DNA of 64,000 nucleotides from assembly GCA_963575745.1 (NCBI GenBank), contig CAUYUJ010001359.1:561018-625017 (forward strand), read 5' to 3'. Made by a program: the position numbers and the translations under genes. Origin of the DNA: Prorocentrum cordatum (lineage: Eukaryota; Sar; Dinophyceae; Prorocentrales; Prorocentraceae). The notes below the pieces were generated by a model, which was given only the letters and a program-made list of their open reading frames with translations, did not search any database and was not told where the DNA came from. Shown in pieces: positions 18,250 through 29,222 of this stretch (the first letter of the stretch is position 1; every line of letters starts with the position of its first letter).

Positions 18250-20159
18250 CCCCTGGTTCGTTTTCTTGTTTTCTTATTTTCTCGGCCCCTGGTTCGTAGT
18301 CTCGTTTTCTCGGGCCCTGATTCATTTTATCGTTTTCTCATGTTCTCGGCCCCTGGTTTGTTATCTTGTTTTCTCGTGTTTTCGGCTCATGGGTCGTAGT
18401 CTCGTTTTCTCGGGCCCTGATTAATTGCATCGTTTTCTCATTTTCTCGGCCCCTGGTTTGTTTTCTTGTTTTCCCGTGTTTTCGGCTCATGGGTCGCGGT
18501 CTCGTTTTCTCTGATTTTGGTTATTGTTTTCGCGTTTTCTCGGCGCCTGGGTCGTGGTCCAGTTTTCTCGGACCTTGCTTCGTTTTTTCGTTTTCTCTGC
18601 CTCTGGGTCGTGGTTTTGTTTTCTCGGACGTTGGTTAGTATTATCGTTTTCTCGTTGTCTCGGCCCCCGGGTGGTGGTCTCGTTTTCTTTGACCCTTCTT
18701 TGTTTTCTCGTTTCTTTGTTTTCTCGGCTCCTGGGTCTCGGTTCCGTTTTCCCGAACCAAGCGTTTTCTAGTGATCTAGGCCTTTGGGTCATGGTTTCCT
18801 CGGACCCTGGTTCGTTTTCTCGTTTTCTCGGCCCCTGGGTCGTGGTCTCGTTTTCTCGGGGCCTGGTTCGTTTTCTCGTTCATTTGTTTTCTAAGCCCCT
18901 GGGTCGTGGTCTCGTTTTCTCGGACCCTGGTTCGTTTGTTCGTGTTCTTGTTTTCTCGGCCCCTGGTTCGTAGTCACGTTTTTTCGGGCCCTGATTCCTT
19001 TTTATGGTTGTCTCGTTTTCTCGGCCCCTGGGTCGTGGTCGTGTTTTCTCGGACCTTGGTTCGTTTTCCCATTTTCTGTGCCCTTGGGTCGTGGTCTCGT
19101 TTACCACGACTTTTGTTTGTTTTCTCGTTGCCTCATTTTCTCGGCCTCTGGGTCTTGGTCTCGTTCTCTCGGACCCTGGTCCGTTTTCTCGTTTTCGCGT
19201 GTTTTCGGTTGGTGTTGGTTTATAATGTTTTTTGTCTGGCCTCGGTTCGGCCCCTGGGTCGTGGTGTCATTGTTCCTCGGACCTTTGTTAGTTTTCTCGT
19301 TTTCTCCTGTTCTCGGCCCCTGGGTTGTGGTCTTCTTTTCCCTGACCCTGGTTCGGTTTTTGTTTTCTCGGCCCCTGGATCGTGGTCCCGTTTTCTCGGA
19401 CCTTGGTTCGGTTTCTCGTGTTCTCCGTTTCTCGGCCCCTGGATTGTGGTTGTGTTTTCTCTGACGTTGGTTAGTTGTCTCGTTTTCTCGTTTTCGCGGC
19501 CCCTAGGTGGTGGTCTCGTTTTCTCGGGCCCTTGTTCGTTTTCTCGTTGTCTCGGACCCTGGGTCGTGGTCTCGGTTTCTCGGGCCCCCGTTCGTTTTCT
19601 CGTTTTCTCTGCCCTTGGGTTCTTGTCTCGTTTACTCGGCCCCTGGCTCGTTGTCGTGTTGTCTCGTTTCCTCAGCCCCTGGGTCGTGGTCTCTGACCCT
19701 GATTCGTTGTTTTGTTTTCTCGTTTTATCGTCCCCTGGGTCGCGGTCTTGTGTTCTCGGACCCTGGTTCGTTTTCTCGGTTTCTTGTTTTCTCGCATTCT
19801 CTCTGCCCCTTGGTCGTGGTCTCGTTATCTCGATCTCCGTGTCATTTTCTCGTGTTCGTTGTCTCGTTTTCTCTGCTCCTGGGTCGTGGTTTGGTTTTCT
19901 CGGGCCATGGTTCGTTTGCTTGTTTTCTCGTGTTCTCGGCTCCTAGGTCGTGGTCTCGTTTTCTCGGACCCTGGTTCGTGTTCTCGTTTTATCTGCCCCT
20001 GGGTCGTGGTCTCGTTTTCTCGGGCCCTGGGTCGTGTTCTTGTTTCTTGTTGTCTCGGCGCCTGGGTCGTGGTCCAGTTTTCTCGGACCCTGGTTAGTTG
20101 TCTGGTTCTCTCGTTGTCTCGTCCCCTGTGTCGTGGTTTCTTTTGCACGGACGCTGGTT
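18250..20159 (+). repeat. TTTTCTCGG minisatellite, main block
   Basis: About 1.9 kb of roughly 47-57 bp units assembled from three modules: ttttctcggcccctgggtcg, tggtctcg, and ttttctcggaccctggttcg. Because units are often multiples of 3 and stop-poor, frames of up to 346 codons read as Phe/Ser/Arg/Leu repeats. These are not genes. The array resumes after the inserted segment at 20160-20801. Confidence 0.93.
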
Positions 20160-20801
20160 CCCTACCTAGGCTCTGCCTAGAAGGGTTCTTACTCTCTTAG
20201 CTTAAAGGGCCGGGCAATGGAAATCGCCCCAGGCGGTTCCCCCAGTCCCCGCCCCGCGGTTCCCCCAGTTACGTCCCCGTAATTTAGCGTTGCTTATCTC
20301 ATCGTAGCTTAGTTTAGCTTAGCTTAGCTCAGCTTAGCTTCGTTTAGCTTAATTTAGCTTAGCTTATCTCATCTTAGCTTAGCTTATCTTATCTCATCTT
20401 AGCTTAGCTTAGCTGAGCTTAGTTTACCTTACCTTAGCTTAGCTTAACTTAGCCTATATCATCTTAGCTTAGCTTAGCCTAGCTTAGCTTAGCCTAGCCT
20501 AGCTTAGCTTAGTTTAGCTTAGCCTAGCGTTGCCTAGCTGAGCTTACCTTAGCTTAGCTTATCTCATCTTAGCTGAGCTTACCTTAGCTTAGCTTCGCTT
20601 AGCTTAGCTTAGCTTAGCCTATATCATCTTAGCTTAGCTTAATTTGGCCTAGCCTAGCCTAGCCTAGCTTAGCTTAGCTTAGCTTATCTCATCACATATT
20701 AGCTTTGCTTAGCCTATATTTTCTTAGCTTAGCTATCTCATCTTAGCTTAGCTTAGCTTAGCTTATGCTGCTTTCCTAAGGGCTCCAACTCCTAGGTAGG
20801 G
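20160..20801. mobile_element. TIR-bounded insertion with AGCTT pentamer core
   Basis: CCCTACCTAGG (20160-20170) and its exact complement CCTAGGTAGGG (20791-20801) bound 642 bp that interrupt an otherwise continuous minisatellite. About 110 bp of unique sequence on the left (with two cggttcccccagt copies) leads into about 490 bp of AGCTT/TTAGC pentamers with atctcatctt variants (about 20284-20766). It has no coding capacity. No convincing target-site duplication is seen. Confidence 0.7.
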
Positions 20802-20814
20802 TCGCACTGGGATA

Positions 20815-21305
20815 ATTTGTTTTCTCGTTGCCTCGTTTTCTCTGCCCCTGGTTCGTAGCCTCGTTTTCTCTGTCCATGATTCCTTTTATCGTTTTCTCGT
20901 TTTCTCGGCCCCTGGGTCGTGGTGTCGTTTTCTATGACCGATATTCGCGTGTTCTCGGCTTGGGTCGTGGTCTCGTTTGCTCGGACCTTGGTTTGTTTGA
21001 TCCTTTTCTCGTGTTCTCGGCCCCTGGGTCGTTACCGTGTTTTCTCGGATCCTGGTTCATTATCTCGTTTTCTTGGTTTCTGTGTTTTTGTTTTGGTTTC
21101 TCGGGCCCTGGTTCGTTTTCTCGTTTTCTCGTTATCTCGGCCCCTGGGTCGTGGTCTCGACTTCTCGGACCCTGGTTCGTTTTCTCTGACCCTGGTTTGT
21201 TTTCTCGTTTTCTCGGCCCCTGGGCCGTGGTCTCGTTTTCTCGGACACTGCTTCGTTTCCTCGTTTTCTCAGCCCCTGGGTCGTGGTCTCGTTTTCTCTG
21301 ACCCT
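20815..21305 (+). repeat. TTTTCTCGG minisatellite, distal block
   Basis: Same units and orientation as 18250-20159, ending in cgtcgtc repeats at 21308. Confidence 0.92.
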
Positions 21306-21500
21306 GCGTCGTCGTCTTCGGTCGCGCGTCGTCCGTCGTCCGTCGTCCGTCGCCGTCTTTGCATGACCTCGTCCTCGTCGTGACGACCACGACGAGGTCA
21401 TGCGAAGACAGCGACAGTGACGGCGACGGCGGCGACAACGACGACGAGGACGACGGCGTCGCACGAAGACGTCGAGCGACGGCGACGGCAACGACGACGG
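21306..21500. repeat. CGTC / GACGAC imperfect repeat with a hairpin
   Basis: gcatgacctcgtcctcgtcg and cgacgacg-aggtcatgcg (about 21360-21406) are inverted copies, so this part can fold back. The rest is GAC/GGC triplets. Confidence 0.75.
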
Positions 21501-21619
21501 CGACGGGGGAGGATCGTCCGGCAGGTGGAGTTCAAGGGAGTTCAAGGGAGGGGGGTGGTAGGTTCCAGCAGGTGGGGTTCAAAGGGGTTCCTCAGAGAGG
21601 GGGCCCTGAGGGATGGGGC

Positions 21620-21690
21620 CCCAAGGAGGAGGACGAGGAGGAGGAGGAGGAGGAGGAGGAGAGGGAGGAGAGGGAGGAGGAGTGCGGCAA
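21620..21690. repeat. GGA microsatellite
   Basis: gaggaggag run inside a purine-rich stretch. Confidence 0.85.
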
Positions 21691-21705
21691 ATGCGCCCAG
21701 CCGCG

Positions 21706-21858
21706 CGTGCCGTGCCCGCCTGCCGTGCCGTGCCGTGCCGCGCTTGCGGTTGAGACGAGGCGAAGTGCCGTGCAGTGCCGTGCCCGCGCCCGTGGCGTGC
21801 CGTGCGCGCGGGCCGAGCCGTGGCGTGCCGTGGCGTGCCATGCCGTGTCGCGCTCGGG
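21706..21858. repeat. GTGCC/GTGGC pentamer repeat
   Basis: Units gtgcc, gcgtg and gccgt recur with interruptions. Confidence 0.8.
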
Positions 21859-21909
21859 TGCAGAGCATGCGCTGGAGGCCCCTGCCAAGAGACGCCCTGC
21901 TCGCCTCCA

Positions 21910-22041
21910 CTTGGCATCGCTCGGACGTGTGCGTTTTTCCTTCGGCGAGGACCATCGAGGAGCAGCCTTGACCATCTGGCGAAAAAAAATACGCACGACA
22001 CCGAAAAGAACACAGGGAATGGACGTCCGAGCGATGGCCAG
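21910..22041. mobile_element. 132-bp MITE-like element, copy 1
   Basis: Left end CTTGGCATCGCTCGGACGT (21910-21928). Right end acgtccgagcgatggccag (22023-22041), complementary to it apart from a base or two near the tip. It is about 85% identical by eye to 52013-52143 over the whole length, including the central aaaaaaaa run and accatcgagga. A possible 4-bp duplication, TCCA, flanks it on both sides. No coding capacity. Confidence 0.75.
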
Positions 22042-22764
22042 TCCAGGGTGCCCTGGGTTTCTTGGGCTTCGATGGTTTTGCCGTTGGAGAGCGGGACAGT
22101 GCCGTTCCTGGCCCCAGTGCCATGCCGTGCAGATCACGTGTCTTATCATGCAGCGTTCGTGTTTTGGGTCTCTATGCCAGTGACGCAGCTCGAGCTCGTG
22201 GTTTAACACGCACCATACGAAGCTAGATTCACAACGTGTGCATCTGCAAGGGCACACCAGTGCGGGTTGGGAATCCTGCCTTTGGCCGGATTTGTTTGAC
22301 AAAGGCGAGCGTGTTATTTGCCAGAGTTGTTTTCGCGAGTGCAACGTGGGCGGGAGAGGCGTCGCACTCGAATCCACAAGTTAGGATCCATTTCGCAACA
22401 GCTCATGCCCTGATCTCAATCACTGCCGATGGCTACTTGCGACAACTGCCAGCTGAGTCGTCGAAGGGAGCTCTAAATAACACTGAGTGGTGGGAAGAAT
22501 TGGATTTCTCCGTCGTCGCGCGCCGGCTTGTACAGAAGGCCTTTAGATCGCCTCTTTGGAACAGCCCAGGAGACCCTTGCTACCACCACCGGTTCAACCC
22601 CCCCTCCCTCGCCACGATGGAACGGGGGCCAGAGGGAAACCGCTCCTAGACCCCAGGGTTTTCCCCAGGACCCTGCTCTTCATCCTGGGTTGTCTTTCGA
22701 CGGGACCCAGGGGCCAGGGAGTGGTGGCTCAGCAAGATCGAGTCGTCGGAGAGCTGGAGTCGGA
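22042..22764. other. Unassigned stretch
   Basis: A 137-codon frame at 22236-22649 (+) shows no family that I recognise. I do not call it a gene. Confidence 0.35.
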
Positions 22765-22765
22765 G

Positions 22766-22921
22766 GCTGCTAAAGGTGCCCCTGGCCCAAGGTGCCTCCA
22801 GTTTTTCGCTCAATTTTGGAGCCCTTGGGGCCCTCAGGGCCTCGCGAAGGGTGCTCTGGAGGCTGTGGGGGCCTCCTTGGAAATCCTTGAGGCACCTTGG
22901 GCCAGGGACACGTCTAGCAAC
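22766..22921. mobile_element. Hairpin element, about 156 bp
   Basis: Arms 22766-22798 and 22889-22921 are about 33 bp each. The inner 18 bp (CCTGGCCCAAGGTGCCTC and its complement) are perfect, and the outer part has a few mismatches (gctgctaaaggtg against cacgtctagcaac). The loop of about 90 bp is gccttgg/ggcc rich. It could be a short foldback transposon or a transcribed hairpin. Confidence 0.6.
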
Positions 22922-23385
22922 ACCAGATGGAGGGGAGAGGGGGCGGTTAGGTATCGGTCGGTGTAGCGATGGTCTACTTTCGCCGCGGAAGATGACATTT
23001 GTAACGGGCTCAGGCCAATTGCGCCGACGGTGCCCAGAGACTAATAGGCGTTGGCGATGCCAACGACGATCTACAAGTGTTGCGAGCAATTCTATCTGAA
23101 CATATCTGGGATGGCACGGAGAAGTATTCTGCAGACTTCACCCAGTCTCCTCCTCGTCTCCTCGTCCCCCTCTTCCTCCAGGACAGGCAATCCCTCACCC
23201 CAACCACGATTCGAAATGGGACAGTTTGCAGACGCTCATTATGTTACGACATCTTGCCCGTCCTCCAGACTGCCTCTCATTGTGTGGTGCTGAGGGGGCT
23301 GCAGCTGACCAGATCCACATGCGCTGCCACGCGATTCCGCCACCGCGCTCGGGTGGCCGCCGTGTGGGGGGGGGGGGGGGAAGAA
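22922..23385. other. Unassigned stretch
   Basis: Nothing recognised. Confidence 0.4.
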
Positions 23386-23394
23386 GCGATATTT

Positions 23395-23545
23395 GGGGCC
23401 ATCAGGGGGGGCCTTCGAGGGGCCTCTCAGGCTCTCTTGGAGGCCTTTTGGGCAGTCTTGGAGCGCTGTTTGGCCTGCCTGACGCCTTTAGAGGCCGTCT
23501 GGAGGATCTCTCTGGACCGTCTTGGGGCCTTTGGTTGGCGCTTTA
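23395..23545 (-). repeat. CCAAGACGGCC-type array, block 2
   Basis: Units in the ggccNtcttgg orientation. Confidence 0.75.
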
Positions 23546-23784
23546 GCACCGCCTCGGAGGTGACGGAAAAAGCGAGGTACGAGCGATGTACGTTGAGTTA
23601 CGGCCAAGCCTTCCAGGGAGGGGTCCAGGGGAGGGGCGAGGCGCGAAAGGATCGGATGTACTGGCCGCCCGGGGGCCGCTTCGTATTTGTTCGAGTGAAG
23701 CGGGTCCCGGGCCCGTTTCCCTCGTATTTGTTTAAGTCACGCGGCTCCCGGGCGGCTCACACGGCCTCTTTCCTTGTATGTTTG

Positions 23785-24605
23785 AAACGGGTCAAGGGCC
23801 CCAAGACGGCCCAAAGACGGCCCCAAGCCTCAAATGGTCTCCAGATGGCCCAAGAGAGCCTCAAGACGGCCCCAGAGAGGCCCTCAAGAGGGCACTCGAG
23901 AGGGCCCCAGGAGGCCAAAAACATTGGTTTCCATAAGGTTTTGGACGGCTCTTCGGGTTCTCACCTTTTCGGGCCCCGAAGGGCCCAACACGGCCCACGG
24001 GGCCCCGAAGCTCGTTCCAAGACGGCCCCAGAGCCCCCACGGCCGAAAACGGTCCAAGAGGGCCCACAGACGGCCCAAGAGGGCCTCAAAACAGCCAAGA
24101 GTGGACGGCCTCAGAGGCCCAGCGCTCCAGGCCCAAAAGGGCTCCAAGACGGCCGAAGGGAGCTCCAAGACGGCCCAGGGCGGGTCCCAGAGGGCCCCGA
24201 AAGAGGACCACAGGAGGCCACGGTAGGTCCCCAAGAGCGCCCCCAGAGAGCCCCAAGACGGCCCCAGCCCGCCAAGAACATTGTTTTTCCATATGGTGTT
24301 TCATGGCTTGGGGAGTTTTCGCCTTCTCGGGCCCAGAAGGGCCCCAGACGTCCCAAGAGGCCCCAAAGATCGTCCCAAGACGGCCATAGATGCTCCACAA
24401 GGGCCCGAAAACAGACGGCCCAAGAGGGCCCCAAGACGACCCCACGAGATTACCAAGATGGCCCCAAGAGGTTCCCAAGAGGGCCCGAAGAGACGGTGTG
24501 GGGACTGGGCTGCTTGGGTGTGGGGACTGGGCTGGCCCCAAGACGGCCCAAGAGTCCCAAAACGGTCCAAAAGGGCTCCTGAAAGACTCTCACGAAGCCC
24601 CAGAG
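23785..24605 (+). repeat. CCAAGACGGCC-type array, block 3, with two conserved modules
   Basis: More than 40 degenerate ccaagacggccc / ccaagagggcc units. Two non-unit inserts at 23913-23980 and 24271-24344 resemble each other: gccaaNaacattg, tttccatatggt, ttctc-cctt-tcgggccc. The inserts recur in other blocks. Frames across it give Gln/Arg/Pro-rich peptides. Confidence 0.82.
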
Positions 24606-24830
24606 ACGCCACGTAACATCATGGCTCCCAACAGCGAGCGGTGACGTAACAAGCTCCGAACACCAAGGCTCCTCAGAGCGCGGTGACGTAAAAAGCTCTT
24701 AACAGCAGGGCGCTCAGAAGCGAGCGGCAACGTAAAAGTATGTGAACACCAGGGCTCTCAACAGAGAGCGGTGATGCAACAAGCTCTGAACGTCAAGGAT
24801 CCCAAGAGCGAAAGGTGCCATGCGCCATAT
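24595..24830 (+). repeat. Tandem repeat of about 43 bp, five copies
   Basis: Copies of gagcggtgacgtaacaagct followed by ctgaacaccagggctctcaaca have their cggtgacgta core at about 24639, 24681, 24725, 24769 and 24809. Confidence 0.82.
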
Positions 24831-24884
24831 CGGGCAAGTTCATGCAGCGCTGTGTCCGTTCCCGCGCCGTCCCAGGTTTACTGG

Positions 24885-25245
24885 TCCGTCTTAGGGCCCT
24901 CTTGGGGCTGTCTTGGATCCTTTCATCAGGCCATCTTGGGGCCCTCGTGTGCTGGCTTGGGACCCTCTTGGGTCGTTTTGGGGCCATCTTGAATTATTAT
25001 GGTGCAGTCTGATGCGTTCGGAAGCCCGAACAGGCACCAAAGCAACAACTCGACAAAAAACCATGTGAAATCAATAATCTTGTCATCTTCGGGCCCTCCT
25101 GGGGGTACTCTTGGAGGCCTCTTGTGGCGTCTTGGGGGCTTCTTGGTCCGTCTTGTGGCCGTTGCAGCCGTCTTGGAGGCCTTGGGCCGTCGCGGAGGCC
25201 AGATCGGGGGACGGTGTCAGACTTGGAGGCCTCCCTGGCCGTCTG
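24885..25245 (-). repeat. CCAAGACGGCC-type array, block 4
   Basis: ggccNtcttggg units at 24885-25000 and 25085-25245. A unique stretch at 25005-25085, with cggaagcccgaa, may be a diverged module. Confidence 0.75.
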
Positions 25246-25324
25246 AGAGACCACCCGGTGCCGTCTTGGGGGGGGGGGGGATGGGGAGCGCGCGGGCTCC
25301 TTGGCGATGGAAGGCCTCTGGAAC

Positions 25325-25432
25325 TCCTCCTCCTCCACCTCCGCCACCTCCTCCTCCTCCTCCTGCTCCCTCTCCTCCTCCTCCTCCTCCTCCTCCTTCT
25401 CCTCCTCCTCCTCCTCCTGCTCCTCCTGCCCC
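25325..25432. repeat. CCT/CTC microsatellite
   Basis: Pyrimidine triplets with ctgctcc interruptions. Confidence 0.93.
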
Positions 25433-25584
25433 GAGCTCGGAATTTGAGACAGCTGTTGGTTGGGAAGGCAAAAAACGCGCAGGGGCGTGGCCAGGCCAAG
25501 GGACGCGCGTTGGGCTCCGATGCGCCAGGTGGCCCCAACTACTGTTTCGCGAGAAGCGAAGATAACGAACGAAAACAAGGACCC

Positions 25585-25743
25585 GACACACACACACACT
25601 TGCACACAGGCACACACACACACACACACGCACACACACACACGCACGCACACGCACACGCACACGCACACGCACACGCACACGCACACACACAAGCACA
25701 CACACAAGCACACGCACACACACACACAACAAAAACAACAAAC

Positions 25744-25774
<31 letters not shown>

Positions 25775-25860
25775 CCAACAACCAACAACCAACAACCAAC
25801 AACCAACAACCAACAACCAACAACCAACAACCAACAGCAACAACAACAACAACCGCTGCA
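25585..25860. repeat. Compound CA, AAC and CCAACAA repeat
   Basis: CA/CG dinucleotides (25588-25727), then AAC triplets (25728-25775), then seven or more ccaacaa heptamers (25776-25830), then AAC again. Confidence 0.95.
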
Positions 25861-26737
25861 AGCGCGGTGACAGGTCTCTAGGGCAATTCATTTGTCGAGC
25901 TTCTCGTGTTCCGAGCCGTCCCATCCCAGCGCACGGCCGGAAGCCGCCCGCAGCGCGGGGATCCACCGCCCACGCTAGCCCGTTTTAAGCACGTTTGAAC
26001 TTGGGCCCGAGCCTCGCAGCTCGGGGGGACAGGCTCGCTGGCGGTTCCTACTCCGAGGCCTCGTGGTTCGCGGCCGTCGTTCCTGCGTCTGCTGCTCTAA
26101 TTCGAGACTATGTGTGTGATAGTCGACGGCCTGTGCCCTGCCGCCGACGCCTCCCAAGCTTTCTTGCAGTCATCCGAGGACCCAGGAGAAGCTGGGTTGA
26201 AATGTGCATGCGTCCCGGGGGGCCAGTTTCCTTACCTTCCCAGGAGGCTCAGATGATGGCCTGCGACGAAACACATTCAATAAGTCGTCGATGCACTAGC
26301 GATCCGCTGCCGCCCTCGTCTGGATACGTTGAGGGTATGCCGTTGGTGCACACCAGCCCCAGCGTCGAGGACGTATTTGCGATTCGTGGCACACCCGTGC
26401 GGCAAGTGCTCAGTTTTGCTTGCTTGGTGGTTTGGGGGTCGTTCGATCGCGCGTTGAAGTGAATTCGTCTCTTAGGCACATCGCCTGACGCACCCACGCA
26501 CCACTCTGCATGCAATCCGCGTCTTTCCAGCACGGTCACTGTGATTTCCTCTTCGGCCGCCTCGGCGAGTGCCCACTACTCGGAGCAACTAGGGGGAAGA
26601 GGCAGTCGCTAGATCCCTGGGGCTTGGTCAGCGAGGCCTTGAGTGACCCAGCGTCCCACAAACGGTGACCACATCGGTGGCCGCACGGTTTCGGGACTTG
26701 GATCGTCTTCCGAGGATGCTTCGGGCGACCTCACAAA
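25861..26737. other. Unassigned stretch
   Basis: A 155-codon + frame (25995-26462) is open but shows no domain. It is not called. Confidence 0.35.
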
Positions 26738-26829
26738 GGTCCCCAAACCGTGCGGTGACGGACCGCGCTGTGAGGTCTTTGAACTTTTTTATGTCACCGC
26801 ACGGTCTGTCACCGCACCGTTTGGGGACC
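26738..26829. repeat. Inverted repeat with 28-bp arms
   Basis: Arms 26738-26765 and 26802-26829 pair at 26 of 28 positions (core CCAAACCGTGCGGTGAC), with a loop of about 36 bp. A further gtcaccgcacgg copy lies at the right side of the loop, and a cgcacggtttcggga variant lies at about 26683. It is longer than a bacterial-style terminator, so in this genome it is more likely a short foldback element or a recombination product. Confidence 0.7.
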
Positions 26830-27138
26830 CCCCAATTTTCGGTGATGTTGGCAGCTTGAGTGGCTTCCTCATCCTCGGTTGGACTCGATTCGAGGCGGTG
26901 GGTGGCATGAGCTCAGGGGCCGACGACCGCGGGCGAGAAAGCCTCGACACAGCACGAGCCACGAGGGCATCCATGTACGGGCTTTCGGACCATCCCGCCA
27001 GCGTGCGTGGGTCGTGAACACAAAGGCCTCTCAGGGGCCTCCGTGAGTCTCCTGCAGCCGACGTGTAGCCACAAGGGACGGTGCGGCCACACTGCCGCTG
27101 CGCAGCTAAGAGGCAGTGAAAACGAGGGTCACCATGCG
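26830..27138. other. Unassigned stretch
   Basis: Nothing recognised. Confidence 0.4.
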
Positions 27139-27139
27139 C

Positions 27140-27216
<77 letters not shown>

Positions 27217-27448
27217 GTGATGGTGATGATGGTGATGGTGATGATGGTGATGGTGATGGTGATGGTGATGGTGATGGTGATGGTGATGGTGATGGTCATG
27301 GTGATGGTGATGGTGATGGTGATGGTGATGGTGGTGGTGGTGGTGGTGATGATGGTGATGGTGATGGTGATGGTGATGGTGATGGTGATGGTGATGATGC
27401 TGATGATGGTGCTGGTGATGATGTTGATGCTGATGCTGATGCTGATGC

Positions 27449-27493
<45 letters not shown>

Positions 27494-27760
27494 TGATGAC
27501 GATGATGATGATGATGATGCTGATGATGATGACGATGACGAGGATGATAATAATGATGATGATGATGACGATGACGATGACGATGCTGGTGATGATGATG
27601 CCGATGATAATGCTGCTGATGATGATCGCGAGTATGATGATGATGCGGATGATGGTGATGATGGTGGTGGTGATGATGACGATATTGATGATGTTGGTGG
27701 TGGTGATGGTGATGGTGATGGTGGTAGTGGTGGTGATGGTGATAGTGATGCCCTGCGCTT
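27140..27760. repeat. ATG/GTG/CTG triplet microsatellite
   Basis: Order: pure ATG (about 27142-27214), GTGATG hexamers, GTG, CTGATG, GACGATG, then mixed triplets. It reads as a Met/Val frame of about 200 residues that is not a gene. Confidence 0.96.
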
Positions 27761-28242
27761 TGGAGTGGTTAGTCTAGGCTCGCTGGGCTTGCACAACCAC
27801 ACTGGAAGAAAACAAGACGGGGATCCCCCCTCGACTCGACTCTGAAACGGAGTCGGCACACAACATGCCGAGACGGAGACGGCAAGCTTCTTGCCTCGTG
27901 CACGGGACGGGGCACTATCTAAACAGTCGCCAGGTTGGATCAGTTAAAGCGGCTATCCCAATTCTAAACCAAATCCGAAAGGGTCATAGTCGGCCTCATC
28001 TTCGAGCTCGACCTCGACCCCCATTTCTTCCTCCCACTCGGGAGGAGGAGGGGGGGGAAGGAGGCGGGAAAGGGTCGGAGGACGTCAAAGGAGCGAGACG
28101 AGCGAGCTGGGAATCCGAGAACCCCGCGAAGTGATGGGGCAGGGGTCTCGAAACGGCACGCTTCTAGAGGATATTAACGATCGTTCGATGCATCAAGGTG
28201 GTCCCAGAAAATCGGTCCCTGGATTTCTGAGTTGCAGAGGTA
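27761..28242. other. Unassigned stretch between repeat and LINE-2
   Basis: May contain the 3' untranslated end of LINE-2 (which lies on the - strand). No poly-A tail was found. Confidence 0.35.
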
Positions 28243-28706
28243 GGGAGGGGTGGACATGGGCGGCGTTAGCGACAAGTTCATCAACATTGTTATTCAATTC
28301 TTGGGAGGGCGGGTGCACAGCGCCGCTGTCCATGCCATCATCACCCTGGTGCAGAAAAGCAAGCGCGCTATCTGAAACATCTCAGGCGTCACGTCAATCG
28401 CATGTTTGGTTTTGTTCCAGATGTCAGCCCAAATGTTAATTGGTGGGTCTCCGCCGTCAAGTAGGTTCTGAGACTCACGTACACATTGCCCACTATTGCA
28501 ATACATCCAAACAGGTTCTTCAGCAACACGAACGACATGAAGAAGGGCTCGAGCTTCTGCGCGCACTACTCTGTCTGGGTCCGTAGAGCTTCGAGGAGTA
28601 GTTCAGTCGGTGGAAAAGCGCCACGTACACCGCGCAGCCCGCACGAGCCAGCCAAGGATTCGTTGGAAAGCGACAGGCGCCATCCGTCGCGAGCGCCAGC
28701 CTCCTT
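28243..28706 (-). pseudogene. LINE-2 RNase H domain
   Basis: Three pieces in different frames line up with an RNase H fold. First LALATDGACR (the Asp at about 28682), then P-x-x-P-W-L-ARAGCAVYV and a Y-G-P-R-Q-S piece. After a frameshift comes MRAEARALLHVV (the conserved Glu, at about 28560), VWMYCNSGQCV where a T-D-N-x-x-V pattern is expected (catalytic Asp replaced), and INIWADIWNKTKH. Finally NNNVDELVANAAHVHP (about 28251-28300) fits the C-terminal x-N-x-x-A-D-x-L-A-x-x-A motif. The enzyme would remove RNA from the RNA-DNA hybrid. At least one active-site residue is lost. Confidence 0.75.
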
Positions 28707-29222
28707 GTGTCCTGAGAGTCGGTGATGTAGTTGGCGCGTTCCTCTCCAGGGTCATCATCGAAAGCTTGTGGCGGGCGGTGTTGTGGAGGCCCGGGCTTGG
28801 CCATCATAGCGCTGTAGAGCAGGATGGTCTTCTCGTCCATGTAGGTGAGCCCACAGTGCCGCGTAGATGGTGGCCACTGTTCACGGTCCTGTAAATGTGG
28901 AAGTCGCAATAGAGGTTTTCTTTCTGCTTGCTTGCCAGCAAGGACAGCCCAAAAGTACGTGTGCTTGCGTCTCCTGCTCGACGTCGCAGAACCCGCAGCA
29001 AACTGCTCAGGTGCCATCAGAAATGCCAGTTCGCTGAAGTCGCTGTTGTGTGTGATCCCCGCCAGCGAGAAATAATGACAACAAGCTACGTTGCCACTTC
29101 GTGAGGCCGCACTTCTTCCTGGCTGTGCGCAATAACCACATGTTCGCCACCATGTCGAAGCCGTATTTCTGCTTGGCGGTATCGCCCAGGTCGTTGCGGG
29201 TGGCGGGTACTCGTCGTTGAAA

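Noticed and set aside
20284-20766. Telomere-like repeat
   Set aside because: Units are AGCTT/TTAGC pentamers, not TTTAGGG or TTAGGG, and they are internal and bounded by inverted repeats.
18206-21301. Phe/Ser-rich proteins of up to 346 residues resembling membrane proteins
   Set aside because: All are read-through of a 47-57 bp minisatellite, open in all three + frames.
26738-26829. Rho-independent terminator
   Set aside because: The stem is far too long, there is no T-run after it, and no bacterial gene lies upstream.
28294-28566. Independent small gene of 90 codons on the - strand
   Set aside because: Its sequence continues the RNase H domain of LINE-2 in a shifted frame, so it is part of that element.
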